A stretch of DNA of 64,000 nt from DATFQI01 sp963816955 (GCA_963816955.1 CAWFME010000010.1:117638-181637); one strand, 5' to 3'; positions 35,079-44,958 are shown, numbered from the stretch's first letter. Made by a program: numbers and translations. The notes: generated by a model from the letters alone, not told the origin.

Positions 35079-35768
35079 CTACGCCCCCGGCCGGCCGTAT
35101 GCGGCGAGGCCGGTGACGAGCACGTCGAGGCCGAACTCGAAGCGCTCCTCGGCGCCGAGCAGGCCACCGAGCGCGGCCAGATGCGGGAAGCGGTCATCCG
35201 GAAGGGCTCCCAGATAGGCCCGCACGTCCGCCACGTAGCCGTCGTCGCGGGCGGCCTCCTCACAGGCGGTGGCGACCGCGTAGAGCGTGAGCAGGTCGCA
35301 GCCGTAGGCGACGACCTGGCGGGGCAGGCCGCCGAGGCGCAGGAGCTCGATCAGGCGCTCGCTGAAGCCCAGGCCGCCCTCGCCGAGCGGGGCCTCCGCG
35401 AGCGCGGCGCGGGCGAGATCGCGGTGCGAGAGCAGCCCGGAATGGAGGGCGCGGACCATCGCCTTCAGCTGCTCCTGCCAGTGGCCGGGGTCCGGGCCGG
35501 GCAGCTCGAGCCCCGCGATGATCCGCTCGACCAGCAGCGCCAGCAGCTCGTCCTTGTCGGCGACGTGCGCGTACAGGGTCGCCGGACCGGTCCCGAGAGC
35601 GTCGGCGACCGCACGCATGCTGAGCGCGTCGAGCCCGCGCCCGTCGACGACCCCCAGCGCCGCGTCGACGATCCGCTCGCGCGTGAGCCGCGGACGGCCC
35701 GCGACCCGCGCGGCCGGCGCCGATCGGCCACGACGAGGCGGCTCGGGAAGCGCACCGGACACGAACAT
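35079..35768 (-). CDS. TetR-family transcriptional regulator
   Basis: 229 residues. The N-terminal TetR HTH is LTRERIVDAALGVVDGRGLDALSMRAVADALGTGPATLYAHV (about 28-70). A helical ligand-binding domain of the TetR_C type (WQEQLKAMVRALHSGLLSHRDLARA...) occupies the rest. The N-terminal 25 residues are Arg/Pro-rich. It converges with the methyltransferase gene. A symmetric site lies just upstream (35786-35810), so autoregulation is likely. No efflux or enzyme gene is next to it. Confidence 0.85.
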   Translation of the reverse strand: MFVSGALPEPPRRGRSAPAARVAGRPRLTRERIVDAALGVVDGRGLDALSMRAVADALGTGPATLYAHVADKDELLALLVERIIAGLELPGPDPGHWQEQLKAMVRALHSGLLSHRDLARAALAEAPLGEGGLGFSERLIELLRLGGLPRQVVAYGCDLLTLYAVATACEEAARDDGYVADVRAYLGALPDDRFPHLAALGGLLGAEERFEFGLDVLVTGLAAYGRPGA

Positions 35769-35785
35769 GATTCTACATGTGCGAG

Positions 35786-35810
35786 CGTTGTTCGCAACTC
35801 ACGAACAGCG
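35786..35810. promoter_or_regulatory. Candidate TetR operator
   Basis: An inverted repeat cgttgttcg (35786-35794) and cgaacagcg (35802-35810), one mismatch, 7-base spacer, lies 18 bases upstream of the TetR-gene start. Position and size fit autorepression; there is no direct evidence. Confidence 0.35.
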
Positions 35811-35859
35811 TTCGGTGTCGCTCTGCGAGCTCGCCTGCGACGCGGGCGCGGCGCGGGCG

Positions 35860-35881
35860 CGGGGCCGCCGGGGCGGCCCCG
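35860..35881 (-). terminator. GC-rich terminator of the subtilase gene
   Basis: Perfect 8-base stem cggggccg/cggccccg around the 6-base loop ccgggg, 12 bases after the subtilase stop on the minus strand. Confidence 0.55.
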
Positions 35882-35893
35882 CTCCGCGTTTCG

Positions 35894-37465
35894 CTAGCCG
35901 CCGATCGCGTTGAGCGCGTCGGCCTGGCCGGTCCCGTACCACGAGTTGTGGCCGGGCCCGCCCTGGCACTCCTGGACGGCCCCGCTGTTCACGCCCGTGA
36001 AATCGAGGTAGCCGGCCGGGAGGGTGCCCGGGCAGTCCTGCTGGTCAGCCGTCTGGCTGATCCGCGCCGCCACCTGCCCCGGTCGCATCTTCCCGTTCTG
36101 CGGGTTGTTCAGATCGCCGTAGCGGGAGACGATCAGCGCCGCGATGCCGGCGACGTGTGGTGCCGCCATCGAGGTGCCCTGCAGGTAGCAGTAGACCGCC
36201 GTCGGGTAGGTTGGCTCGCCCGTCGGCTCCTGCCGGCTGCGCGAGCACGGCTGGCTGGCCGGATACGTCGAGAGGACGCGGCCGTTGACGGACTCCGGGG
36301 TGAAGAACACGGAGTCGCCGCCCGGAGCGGTCACGTCGACCGCCGAGACGCCGTAGCTCGAGTAGAAGGACTTCAGGTTGTCCTGGTACTCGCCCGCGCT
36401 CGTGTCCTGGAACGTGCTGCCCGTGGCCGATACGCCGACCACGCCGGAGACCTCGAGGGGAACCACGACGCACGCGTTCGTGATCCTGCGCTCCTCCTCG
36501 CTGCCCGGCGGGAAGTCCGGGCTCGTCACGTCACGCGACGGGTGCGAGACGTCGTCCGAATCGTTGCCCGCGGAGGCGACGACCGTCACGCCCTGGTTCT
36601 GCGCGTAGCGGATCGCCCGCTGCTCGGCCTTCCAGATCGCGTGCTGCGCCGGATCGTTGCGGCAGTTGTACTCCCACGGGTCGGCGAAGTACGAGTTGTT
36701 CGTCACGTCGAGCCGGCGGTCGCCGGCCCACATGAACGAGCAGACGACGGCCTCCGGGAAGAAGTACCCGCTTGCGAGGCCCGCCTTGATGCTGGCGATC
36801 TTGACGTTCGGCGCCACGCCGACGATGCCGGCCCCGTTGGACGCCGCGGCGATCGTCCCCGCGGTGTGCGTGCCGTGGCCGTTGTCGTCGTCCGCCGCCG
36901 CCGCGCCGGGCTCCGGCGCGCCGCTCGTGCAGTCGGCGCTGTCGGCGTCCGAGATGTTCTGGCGCAGGTCGGGATGCCGGTAGTCGGTGCCCGTGTCGAT
37001 GTCGCCCACGACGACCGCCGGGCTGCCGCCCGTGATCGCGTGCGCCTCCGGCGTGTGGATCTGCCGCATGTCCCACTGGAACGGCGACAGCGTGTCGGCG
37101 TCGGTGGCCGGCGAGTTCGGCAGCTCGCCCGGCTGCGGGCCGGACGCCTCGGCCGCGCCGCCCGACGGCTCCTGCAGCTTCGAGCCGAAGCGCGCGGTCG
37201 AGGAGACGCCCTCGACGCGCTTGTCGCTCCCGAGCCGGTCCGCGAAGGCGGCGCTGTCCGAGCGCGCGATCGCGACGCCGATCTGGTCGTACGCGTGCAC
37301 GAACGTGCCGCCCGCGGCCTGCACGTCGGCCTTCGCCGACGATGGGACCGCGTTGCCCTTGTAGAGCACGATGTAGCTGTCGGCACTCGCGCTCGAGGCG
37401 AACGCGAACGACAGCAGAAGCACCGCGCCGGCCAGTGCCAGGCGCGGGGTGAAACGACCCCTCAT
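35894..37465 (-). CDS. Secreted subtilisin-like serine protease (S8)
   Basis: 523 residues. Signal peptide (LALAGAVLLLSFAFASSASA), then an I9-like propeptide (SYIVLYKGNAV...FVHAYDQIGVAI, about 30-90), then the S8 domain. The catalytic triad is Asp157 in VGDIDTGTDYRHPDL, His197 in NGHGTHTAGT and Ser432 in GTSMAAPHVAG, with oxyanion Asn301 in VVASAGNDSD. Many Cys in the mature part suggest disulphides. The protein ends soon after the catalytic domain, so it is probably released rather than anchored. ATG 37465 has GGAGGT 6 bases upstream. Confidence 0.93.
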   Translation of the reverse strand: MRGRFTPRLALAGAVLLLSFAFASSASADSYIVLYKGNAVPSSAKADVQAAGGTFVHAYDQIGVAIARSDSAAFADRLGSDKRVEGVSSTARFGSKLQEPSGGAAEASGPQPGELPNSPATDADTLSPFQWDMRQIHTPEAHAITGGSPAVVVGDIDTGTDYRHPDLRQNISDADSADCTSGAPEPGAAAADDDNGHGTHTAGTIAAASNGAGIVGVAPNVKIASIKAGLASGYFFPEAVVCSFMWAGDRRLDVTNNSYFADPWEYNCRNDPAQHAIWKAEQRAIRYAQNQGVTVVASAGNDSDDVSHPSRDVTSPDFPPGSEEERRITNACVVVPLEVSGVVGVSATGSTFQDTSAGEYQDNLKSFYSSYGVSAVDVTAPGGDSVFFTPESVNGRVLSTYPASQPCSRSRQEPTGEPTYPTAVYCYLQGTSMAAPHVAGIAALIVSRYGDLNNPQNGKMRPGQVAARISQTADQQDCPGTLPAGYLDFTGVNSGAVQECQGGPGHNSWYGTGQADALNAIGG

Positions 37466-37527
37466 AGGTGAACCTCCGATGAGTGCGGTGCGCGATATCC
37501 CCTGCGCCCACCGCGTTTCGGGGCACA

Positions 37528-38775
37528 TTACTCCCCCACGAGCGAGGATGCTGCTGACACCAGCAGCGCCTCCGAGCCGGGCGGCCCGGTGAGCTGCATG
37601 CCGTCCGGCAGCGCGCACGCCGGCAGCCCGACGAGGTCCTGCGGGGAGGTGTAGGCGAGCACGGCCTCGCGCAGCGCCGGGTCCGCGCGCTCGTCCTCGA
37701 TCCGCGGCGGCGCCAGCGGCACGGCCGGCGTGAGCAGCACGTCGGCCCGCTCGAACAGACGCCCGAAGGCGGCCCGGACCGTCTCGCGGTCGGCATGCGC
37801 GGCCAGCAGCTGCGGCAGCGTGACCTCGGCGCCGAGCTCGACCCGGCGGCGCACGTCAGGGCCGTACTCGTCCGCCCGCGATGGCCACAGCCCGGCCGCC
37901 GTGTGGGTCTCGTGACCCTCGGCGAGCTGGATCGTCCGGAACGCCGGCACGATCAGCTCCGCCTCCGGGAACGCGACCTCGGTCGCGGCCAGGCGCGCGG
38001 CGAGCGCGTCGAACACGGCCGCCACCTGGGGCTCGAGCGGCGCGCCGTGCAGGTTCGGGCAGACGGCGACGCGCGGCGGCGCCGGCGCCACGTGGTGCGG
38101 CACGGGCGCGAGCACTCCGAGCAGCAGCGCGAGGTCCTCCGGGGTGCCGGCCATCGGCCCCGCGTGGTCGAGCGTGCGCGCGAGCGGCCACACGCCATCG
38201 AGGCTCACGCGCCCGAACGTCGGCTTGAGCCCGTATGTGCCGCAGAACGCGCTCGGCACGCGGATCGACCCGCCGGTGTCCGTCCCCAGCGCCAAGGGCG
38301 CCAGTCCCGCGGCCAGCGCGCAGGCCGAGCCGCCGCTCGACCCGCCCGCGACCCGCGACGGGTCGCGCGGGTTCCGCACGGTGCCGAGCGCGTCGTTGAT
38401 CGAGCTGAACCCCCAGGCGAACTCGTGCGTGGCGGTCTTGCCGAGCACGATCGCGCCCGCCTCGCGGACCAGGCGCACCGCCTCGGCGTCGCGCTCCGGC
38501 AGATGGCCGCGGAAGATCGCCGACCCGTACGTCGTGACGACGCCCTCGGTGTCGAAGATGTCCTTGACCGCGATCGGCACGCCCTCCAGCGGCCGGGCCT
38601 CCCCCCGCCCCCACGCGGCCTCCGCCGCCAGCGCCTCGTCGGCGGCCCGTTCCAGGCACGTCGCCCAGAACGCCCCGTGCGGATCGGCCTCGATCGCGGC
38701 CGCCAGCTCCGCGACGACCTCGGTCGGCGAGCGCTCGCGCGCGGCGTAGGCCGCGAGCAGCTCCCGCGCGGTCAC
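37528..38775 (-). CDS. Amidase (amidase-signature family)
   Basis: 415 residues with the amidase-signature triad: Lys in VPIAVKDIFDTEG, Ser in AGGSSGGSACA and the nucleophile Ser in LGTDTGGSIRVPS. The length is shorter than GatA (about 480), and no gatC/gatB lies near, so a catabolic or detoxifying amidase is more likely than the tRNA amidotransferase subunit. GTG 38775 overlaps the ispG stop (GTGA), making it the last gene of the large rpsB-ispG block. It does not belong to that pathway. Confidence 0.85.
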   Translation of the reverse strand: MTARELLAAYAARERSPTEVVAELAAAIEADPHGAFWATCLERAADEALAAEAAWGRGEARPLEGVPIAVKDIFDTEGVVTTYGSAIFRGHLPERDAEAVRLVREAGAIVLGKTATHEFAWGFSSINDALGTVRNPRDPSRVAGGSSGGSACALAAGLAPLALGTDTGGSIRVPSAFCGTYGLKPTFGRVSLDGVWPLARTLDHAGPMAGTPEDLALLLGVLAPVPHHVAPAPPRVAVCPNLHGAPLEPQVAAVFDALAARLAATEVAFPEAELIVPAFRTIQLAEGHETHTAAGLWPSRADEYGPDVRRRVELGAEVTLPQLLAAHADRETVRAAFGRLFERADVLLTPAVPLAPPRIEDERADPALREAVLAYTSPQDLVGLPACALPDGMQLTGPPGSEALLVSAASSLVGE

Positions 38776-40040
38776 GCCCGGGTGAAGCGGCGCCCGGCCG
38801 TGGGCGAGGCGGCCTCGTCGAGGCGCGGCTTGAGCACCTCGTCCATCGCGTCGGCATCGGCGCGGGCCTTCTCGGCCTCGAGCTTGGCGAGCCGCTCGGG
38901 CGTGAGCTCGCCCGCGTTCTCGTCCTCGATGCGCTGCAGCCACTCCGCGCCCTCGGCCTGCTCCGTGGCGTCGACCTCGATCTTCTTGGTCTTCGCGTAC
39001 TTGTCGATCTCGGCGAAGAGGGCGTCCACGAGCTGCTCCTGCGGCACCTTCTTGAGCGCCTTGCCGCGCGAGAAGATCAGACCCTCGTTCTTGGCCCCGG
39101 TGATGCCGAAGTCCGCGTGGGAGGCCTCGCCGATGCCGTTGACGGCGCAGCCGAGCACGGCCACCTCGACCGGGTCCTCGTAGGCGCGCAAGCGCTCCTC
39201 GATGTCGGCCACGACGGTGTCCATGTCGAACTGCAGCCGGCCGCAGGTCGGGCAGGCGATCAGGACGGGGCCCCGCTCGCGCAGCTTGAGCGCCTTCAGG
39301 ATCTCCCAGGCGACCTTGACCTCCTCCTCCGCGTGGAAGGTGGAGAGCGAGATGCGGATCGTGTCGCCGATCCCGTCCGCGAGCAGCGTGCCGAGGCCGA
39401 CGGCCGACTTCAGCGAGCCCGACCACTTGGTGCCCGCCTCGGTGATGCCGAGGTGCAGCGGGTACGGGATCCGCTCGCTCAGCAGGCGGTTGGCGGCGAT
39501 CGTGTACGGCACGTTGGTCGACTTGATCGAGACCTTGAAGTCGGTGAAGTCCAGCCGCTCCATCAGCGCCACGAACTCGACGCCGGCGGTCACCAGCGCC
39601 TCGACGGGGTTCTCGCGCTCGAGCTCGTGCAGGTGCTTGGGCAGCGAGCCGGAGTTGACGCCGATGCGCATCGGCGTGCCCGCCGCGCGGGCCTTGTCGG
39701 CGACCTCGGCGACCTTCTCCGGGCCGCCGATGTTGCCCGGGTTGAGGCGGATGCAGTGGGCCCCGGCGTCGATCGACTTCAACGCCAGCGTGTGGTTGAA
39801 GTGGATGTCGGCGATCACGGGGATCGGCGACTCCGCCACGATCGTCTTGAGCGCCTCGACGTCCTTCTCGCGCGGGACGGCGACGCGCACCAGGTCGGCC
39901 CCGGCGTCCGCGACGGTGCGGATCTGCGCCATCGTGGCCGCGAGGTTCGCGGTCTCCGTCTTCGTCATCGTCTGCACGGCGACGGGGGCGCCGCCGCCGA
40001 TCTGGACGCCGCCGACGGTCACATGTCGCTTCGAGGCCAT
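38772..40040 (-). CDS. ispG: 4-hydroxy-3-methylbut-2-en-1-yl diphosphate synthase (flavodoxin)
   Basis: 422 residues. The TIM-barrel N-terminus is HVTVGGVQIGGGAPVAVQ and IRLNPGNIGG. The [4Fe-4S] ligands are two Cys in IACPTCGRLQFD and one in VLGCAVNGIGEA, with the conserved Glu after it. It performs the sixth step of the MEP pathway, making HMBPP. It is about 50 residues longer than E. coli IspG, with a charged C-terminal tail (VDATEQAEGAEWLQ...). It belongs with dxr and uppS in the same gene block, although an acyl-CoA synthetase gene separates it from rseP. Confidence 0.94.
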   Translation of the reverse strand: MASKRHVTVGGVQIGGGAPVAVQTMTKTETANLAATMAQIRTVADAGADLVRVAVPREKDVEALKTIVAESPIPVIADIHFNHTLALKSIDAGAHCIRLNPGNIGGPEKVAEVADKARAAGTPMRIGVNSGSLPKHLHELERENPVEALVTAGVEFVALMERLDFTDFKVSIKSTNVPYTIAANRLLSERIPYPLHLGITEAGTKWSGSLKSAVGLGTLLADGIGDTIRISLSTFHAEEEVKVAWEILKALKLRERGPVLIACPTCGRLQFDMDTVVADIEERLRAYEDPVEVAVLGCAVNGIGEASHADFGITGAKNEGLIFSRGKALKKVPQEQLVDALFAEIDKYAKTKKIEVDATEQAEGAEWLQRIEDENAGELTPERLAKLEAEKARADADAMDEVLKPRLDEAASPTAGRRFTRA

Positions 40041-40065
40041 GCCCCGAGGATAGAAGCGCGGCCGC

Positions 40066-41869
40066 TCAGCCGCCGTACATCGCCTCGATCTCGGAGCTGT
40101 ACTTCTCGGCGATCGGCTTGCGCTTGAGCTTCATCGTCGGGGTCAGCTCGTCGCCGCCGGGCGCCCAGTCGCCCTCGATGATCGTGAACTTCTTGATCTG
40201 CTCCACGCGCGAGAGCTTGTCGTTGGCCTTGTCGACGCCGGCCTGCACGGCCGCGCGGATCGCGTCCTCGCCCGCGAGCTCCTCCAGGCCCTTGCCCTCG
40301 AGCCCGTTCTGGGCCGCCCAGGCGGGCGCGAAGTCGGCGTCGAGCACGATCAGCGCCGTGTTGTAGGAGCGGCCGTCGCCGATCGTGCACGCCTGCCCGA
40401 TCAGCGGGCTGGCGCCCTTGAGCTGGGACTCGATGTTGGCCGGCGACATGTTCTTGCCGGCCGCGGAGATGATCAGCTCCTTCTTGCGGTCGACGATCGA
40501 GATGTAGCCGTCCTCGTCGATCGTGGCGATGTCGCCCGTGTGCAGCCAGCCGTCGGCGTCGAGCGCCTCCGAGGTCTTGTCGGGCAGGTTGCTTGTAGCC
40601 CGTCATGACCACGTCGGAGCGGATCAGCAGCTCGCCGTCCTCGGCCAGCTTGGCCTCGACGCCCGGCGTGGGCGGTCCGACCGTGCCGATCTTGATCTTC
40701 TCGGGCGGGTTGCAGGCGCCCGCTCCGCAGGTCTCCGACATCCCCCACAGCTCGGCCAGCGGCACGCCGATCGCGTGGAAGAAGACCAGCACCTCGCGCG
40801 GCGTCGGCGCCGCGCCGACGTTCACGGCGGCGACCTGGTCGAAGCCGAGCATCGCCCGGATCTGGGAGAACAGCTGCTCGTCGGCCTGCGCGACGGTCGC
40901 GGCGAGGTCCTCGGGAACCGGCTCGCCGGCCTGCTCGAGCTCGACCTTGCGCATCGCCGCCTCGAGCATGCGCCGTCTTCTGCTCCCCGCCCTCGCCCGA
41001 GGCGAGGAAGCCCTCCATGCCGGCCTTGAGCTTCTCCCAGATGCGCGGCACCGCGAAGAACCAGGTCGGCTTGACCGCGGGCAGGTAGCCGACGACCTCG
41101 CGCGGGTTCGGGCACGTCGTGATCGTCATCGCGTAGACGATCGGCAGGTAGTGGTGGGCCATCCGCTCGGCGATGTGCGCGCTCGGCAGCCACGAGATGA
41201 CCTTCGAGCCGTCGGGGAAGCGGATCAGCTGCTCGACGCCGCGGGTGGCCGCCATCAGGTTGCGGTGCACGAGCTGGACGCCCTTCGGCGGGCCCGTGGT
41301 GCCGGAGGTGTAGATCAGCGTGATCAGGTCCTCGGGCTCGACCGCGCGCCACGCGGCCTCGATGTCGAGATCGCTACTCCGAGGCCTCCACGTCCGCCCA
41401 GGCCAGCGTGCCGTCGCCCTGAGCGCCCTCGAGCACGATCAGCGTGCTCGAGCGCGGGCAGCTCGGACCGGGCGCCCTGGAACTGGCCCAGGAACCCCTG
41501 CTCGACGAGCGCCACCTTCGCCTGCGCGTCGCCGACCACGTAGGCGATCTGCTCGGGCGAGGAGGTCGCGTAGATCGAGAACGGCGTCGCGCCGAGCGTC
41601 ATCGCCGCGAGGTCGGCGATGTGGAACTCGGGCCGGTTGGCCAGCATCAGCGCCACGGTGTCGCCACGGCGCACGCCGAGCTCGTGCAGCCCGCGGGCGA
41701 GCGCGTCGACGCGCTCGCGCAGCTCGGCCCAGGTCAGCGAGACCTCGTCGTCCTTGGTGCGGACGGCGACGCGGTCGGGGTGGTCCTCGGCCGTGATCCG
41801 GAAGGCCTCGGCGATCGTGGCGGCTCCGATGGCGCGCGAGGACGCCTCGGCAGCGGTGGTGGCTCCCAT
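40066..41869 (-). CDS. Long-chain acyl-CoA synthetase (frameshifted)
   Basis: About 600 residues of a FadD15/ACSL-type enzyme. N-terminus with SLTWAELRERVDALARGL and DTVALMLANRPEFHI. AMP-binding P-loop DLITLIYTSGTTGPPKGV. AELWGMSETCGAG (adenine motif). Hinge ISIVDRKKELIISAAGKNMSP, C-terminal TPTMKLKRKPI. Frame changes occur near 41450, 41370, 40977 and 40588, each a one-base change. The long middle insert (PRIWEKLKAGMEGF...) marks the long-chain ACSL subfamily. It feeds lipid synthesis or breakdown. Hairpin 41888-41922 separates it from rseP. Confidence 0.85.
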
Positions 41870-41887
41870 GTGCGGGAAACTACCTCT

Positions 41888-41922
41888 CCGGATGAACGCC
41901 CGCTAATCGGACGCTCATCCGG
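41888..41922 (-). terminator. Hairpin after rseP
   Basis: Arms ccggatgaacg (41888-41898) and cgctcatccgg (41912-41922) pair with one G-T-type mismatch around 13 bases, directly after the rseP stop on the minus strand. It probably ends or attenuates the rpsB-rseP transcript before the acyl-CoA synthetase gene. Confidence 0.6.
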
Positions 41923-41924
41923 GC

Positions 41925-43019
41925 TCAGCGAGGCACGTTGAAGCCCTCGCCCATCAGCCGGCCGATGTCGTTCGTGAAGCCGATCACGAACAGCACCATC
42001 ACGAGCGCGAAGCCCACGAATCCCGCCCGCTCCATCACGCTGAACGGGATCGCGCGGCCGCGCACCTTCTCGGCCAGCGCCCAGAAGATGTGCCCGCCGT
42101 CGAGCGGCAGGAACGGGAACAGGTTGATGATGCCCAGCGACAGGGAGATCATCGCCAGCAGGAACAGCGCCTGGGTCGTGCTGACCTCGATCGACTGGCG
42201 CGTCGTCTCGTAGGAGCCGACGACGCCGGAGATCTCCTTGCGCTTCTCGGCCTCGAAGAGCTGCGCGATCGTCGTCACGGTGGCGGAGGTGACGTCCCAC
42301 ATCGTCGTCACGCTCAGGCCGGAGGCCCGCACCGGCCCGGCCGCGTACCTCGTGCCGCCGAACGTGAAGCCCAGCAGCGGGCGCTTCTCGACCGCGTCGT
42401 AGACCGGCGTGGCGCGCAGCGTGCGCAGCTGCCCGTCGCGGCGGACCTGCAGCGTCACCGGCTCGGTGGCGCGGCAGCCGGGGCCGTCGGCCGCGCACTT
42501 GTGCGTGGCGATCTGCTCCGCGATCGAGCGGTTCTGGTCGCGCAGGTTGTCGCCCGCCGGGCGCCTGCCGTCGACGGCCACGAGCTCGTCGCCGGGGCGC
42601 AGCACCTCGGCGGCGGGAGAAGCGGCCTTCACGGAGGCCACGCGCGACGGCGGCTCCTCGGTCCCGTTGGCCCAGTAGATGCCGGCCAGCAGCAGGAACG
42701 CGATGAGGATGTTCACCGCGGGCCCGGCGGAGATCACGACGATCCGCTTCCAGACGGGCTGGCGGAAGTAGGCGCGGTGCGCGACCTCCGGCGGGATCTC
42801 CTCCGCCGGGTTCATGCCCGTGATCTTCACGTAGCCGCCGAGCGGGATCGAGCCGATCGCGTACTCCGTCTCCCCGCGCCGGGTGCGCGCCCACAGCGGC
42901 GGGAAGAACAGCGCGAAGCGCTCGACCCGCATCCCGACGGCCTTCGCCGCGGCGAAGTGGCCGAGCTCGTGCAGCACGATCAGGGCCGCGAAGCCCAGGA
43001 AGGCCAGCAGCCAGCTCAT
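41925..43019 (-). CDS. rseP: RIP metalloprotease RseP (site-2 protease)
   Basis: 364 residues. The zinc motif HELGH is in the first transmembrane helix (LIVLHELGHFAAA), the third ligand is Asp in NLFPFLPLDGGHI. One PDZ domain lies between (about 120-200, PGDELVAVDGRRP). The GxxxN segment is GPAVNILIAF. It cuts anti-sigma factors or signal peptides inside the membrane. Membrane-spanning regulators in this window (for example the HTH-RskA protein) are conceivable substrates, by inference only. ATG 43019 overlaps the dxr stop (ATGA). Confidence 0.93.
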   Translation of the reverse strand: MSWLLAFLGFAALIVLHELGHFAAAKAVGMRVERFALFFPPLWARTRRGETEYAIGSIPLGGYVKITGMNPAEEIPPEVAHRAYFRQPVWKRIVVISAGPAVNILIAFLLLAGIYWANGTEEPPSRVASVKAASPAAEVLRPGDELVAVDGRRPAGDNLRDQNRSIAEQIATHKCAADGPGCRATEPVTLQVRRDGQLRTLRATPVYDAVEKRPLLGFTFGGTRYAAGPVRASGLSVTTMWDVTSATVTTIAQLFEAEKRKEISGVVGSYETTRQSIEVSTTQALFLLAMISLSLGIINLFPFLPLDGGHIFWALAEKVRGRAIPFSVMERAGFVGFALVMVLFVIGFTNDIGRLMGEGFNVPR

Positions 43020-44227
43020 GCTGCGGAAGAGGTTCCTCCGCGGGGCATCCGGCCCGCGGTCTGATGCCGAGGACCGGCATCCGGCCAGTCATGAAGGAGG
43101 TCCTCGGCGACGGCACGCGCGTCGCCGTCGGCCTGGTAGAGCGAGTCGAAGGAGTGCACGGCGGCCGGCGGGACGCGCTCGAGCGTCTGCTCGATCACCG
43201 CGGGGATGCCCATGAACGGCAGCCGGCCGCCGAGGAAGGCGTGCACGGCGACCTCGTTGGCGGCGTTGAGCACGCACGGCCCGGTGCCGCCGGCGACCGC
43301 GGCCTCACGCGCCAGACGCAGGCACGGGAAGGCGTCGACGTCGGGCGGCTCGAAGGTGAGCGCGCCGACCGCGGCCAGGTCGAGCGTCGGCACGGGCACG
43401 TCGACGCGCTCGGGATGGTGCAGCGCATAGGCGATCGGCACGCGCATGTCGGGGTGGCCGAGGTGCGCGAGGCTCGCGCCGTCGACGAGCGAGACGACGG
43501 CGTGGACGATCGACTGCGGGTGCACGACGACGTCGATGCGCTCGTAGGGCGTGCCGAACAGGTGGTGGGCCTCGATCACCTCGAGGCCCTTGTTCATCAG
43601 CGTCGCCGAGTCGATCGTGATCTTGCCGCCCATCGCCCACGTCGGGTGCTGCAGCGCCTGCTCGACGGTGACGTCCTCGAGCTCGCCGCGGGTGCGCCCG
43701 CGGAACGGGCCGCCCGATGCGGTCACCACCAGCCGCTCGACGTTGGAACGCTCGCCGCCGATCAGCTGGTGCAGCGCGGAGTGCTCGGAGTCGACGGGGA
43801 TCAGCTGCGCGCCCGTGGCCTCGGCCAGCGCCATCACCAGCTCGCCGCCGACGACGAGCGACTCCTTGTTGGCCAGCGCGACGTCGATGCCCTCGGTCAG
43901 CGCGACGATCGTCGGGCCCAGGCCGGCCGAGCCGACGATCGCGTTGAGCACGAGGTCGGCCTCGGACTCCGCGACGAGCCGGACGAGCCCCTCGGGGCCG
44001 GCCAGCACCTCGCCGCCGGTCCAGGCCTCCGCGGCGCGGGCGGCGGCGTCGGCGTCGGACAGCGCGATCCGGCGGACGCCGTGCCGCTCGGCCTGCTCGA
44101 CGAGCGCCTCGTGGGCCGTCCCGGCCGAGAGGCCGACCAGCTCGAAGTCGCCCGCGGCGCGCTCGACGACGTCGAGGGCCTGCGTGCCGATGGAGCCCGT
44201 GGAGCCGAGGATGAGCAGCCGCCTCAC
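43016..44227 (-). CDS. dxr: 1-deoxy-D-xylulose 5-phosphate reductoisomerase
   Basis: 403 residues. NADPH-binding LILGSTGSIGTQALD at the start; VVGSAGLGPTIVAL, ALANKESLVVGGELV, PVDSEHSALHQLI (metal and substrate residues), VTASGGPFRGRT, HPTWAMGGKITIDSATLMNKGLE and VHPQSIVHAVV are all present. It performs the second MEP step, DXP to MEP, and is the target of fosmidomycin. The C-terminus carries a short extra tail (HQTAGRMPRGGTSSAA). GTG 44227 is chosen since the MEP fold starts there. It follows the AraC-type gene (26-base gap). Confidence 0.94.
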   Translation of the reverse strand: MRRLLILGSTGSIGTQALDVVERAAGDFELVGLSAGTAHEALVEQAERHGVRRIALSDADAAARAAEAWTGGEVLAGPEGLVRLVAESEADLVLNAIVGSAGLGPTIVALTEGIDVALANKESLVVGGELVMALAEATGAQLIPVDSEHSALHQLIGGERSNVERLVVTASGGPFRGRTRGELEDVTVEQALQHPTWAMGGKITIDSATLMNKGLEVIEAHHLFGTPYERIDVVVHPQSIVHAVVSLVDGASLAHLGHPDMRVPIAYALHHPERVDVPVPTLDLAAVGALTFEPPDVDAFPCLRLAREAAVAGGTGPCVLNAANEVAVHAFLGGRLPFMGIPAVIEQTLERVPPAAVHSFDSLYQADGDARAVAEDLLHDWPDAGPRHQTAGRMPRGGTSSAA

Positions 44228-44253
44228 GGGAGCCCATTGTGGCAGGGGGCCCC

Positions 44254-44958
44254 TCAGCCGCGGATAAGCCGCGACGGGCTCGTGCCCGCGAGCCGGGACA
44301 CCTCGCGCGTGAGGTGCGGCTGGTCCGCGTAGCCGGCCTCGAGCGCCGCGCGGGCGAGGTCCTCGCCCCCGCCCGCGAGAAAGCGGCGGAAGCGCAGCAC
44401 GCGCTGGAGCGTCTTCGGGCCATAGCCCGCGGCGGCGTGGAAGCGCCGCCGCAGCTGGCGCTCGGAGAGCCCGACCTCGCCGGCCAGCGCCTCCACGCGC
44501 GCGCCGGGCTCGGCCAGGCGCGCCACGGCGGCGGCCACGACCGGATCCTCGGGGACGGCGGCGAGCTCGCGCGCGGCGCGCTGCAGCCGCCGCACGGCCT
44601 CGGCCGGGTCGAGGTCGCCGTGCAGCGTCCGCGCCAGCGCCGGGTCCAGGTCGGCGAGTTCGACGCGGCGGTCGCGCAGCTCGCTCAGCTCCAGCCCGAG
44701 CGCCGGGCCGCCCGCGCCGGGCCGGAAGCGGATGCCGAGCAGGATCGCGCCCGGCGCGCTGCGCACCGGCACGGGTCCCGTGTCGGGGCCGGCGACGAAG
44801 GCGCCCCGCCCCGCGCTCCAGATCAGGTCCGAGCAGCCGTCGGGCAGCACGTCGGTCCGCTCGCCCTCCTCCCCCGCGACCCGGACCCACAGGCAGGCCA
44901 GCGCTGACCCCGCCCCCGCCCACCCCTGCTCGCGATAGCCGGGGCGCAGGTCGCTCAC
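44254..44958 (-). CDS. AraC-family transcriptional regulator
   Basis: 234 residues. The N-terminal half (about 1-110; VLPDGCSDLIW, GIRFRPGAGGPALGL) is the DUF6597-like sensor domain found in a group of actinobacterial AraC proteins. The C-terminal half is the AraC double HTH (ERQLRRRFHAAAGYGPKTLQRVLRFRRFL and AGYADQPHLTREVSRLAGTSPSRL). The GTG overlaps the cdsA stop by 4 bases. It interrupts the conserved cdsA-dxr junction, so it may be a recent insertion that simply uses the operon promoter. Confidence 0.83.
   Translation of the reverse strand: MSDLRPGYREQGWAGAGSALACLWVRVAGEEGERTDVLPDGCSDLIWSAGRGAFVAGPDTGPVPVRSAPGAILLGIRFRPGAGGPALGLELSELRDRRVELADLDPALARTLHGDLDPAEAVRRLQRAARELAAVPEDPVVAAAVARLAEPGARVEALAGEVGLSERQLRRRFHAAAGYGPKTLQRVLRFRRFLAGGGEDLARAALEAGYADQPHLTREVSRLAGTSPSRLIRG

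Noticed and set aside
37528..38775. Glu-tRNA(Gln) amidotransferase subunit A
   Set aside because: The amidase triad is present, but the protein is short and gatB/gatC are not adjacent; a general amidase fits better.
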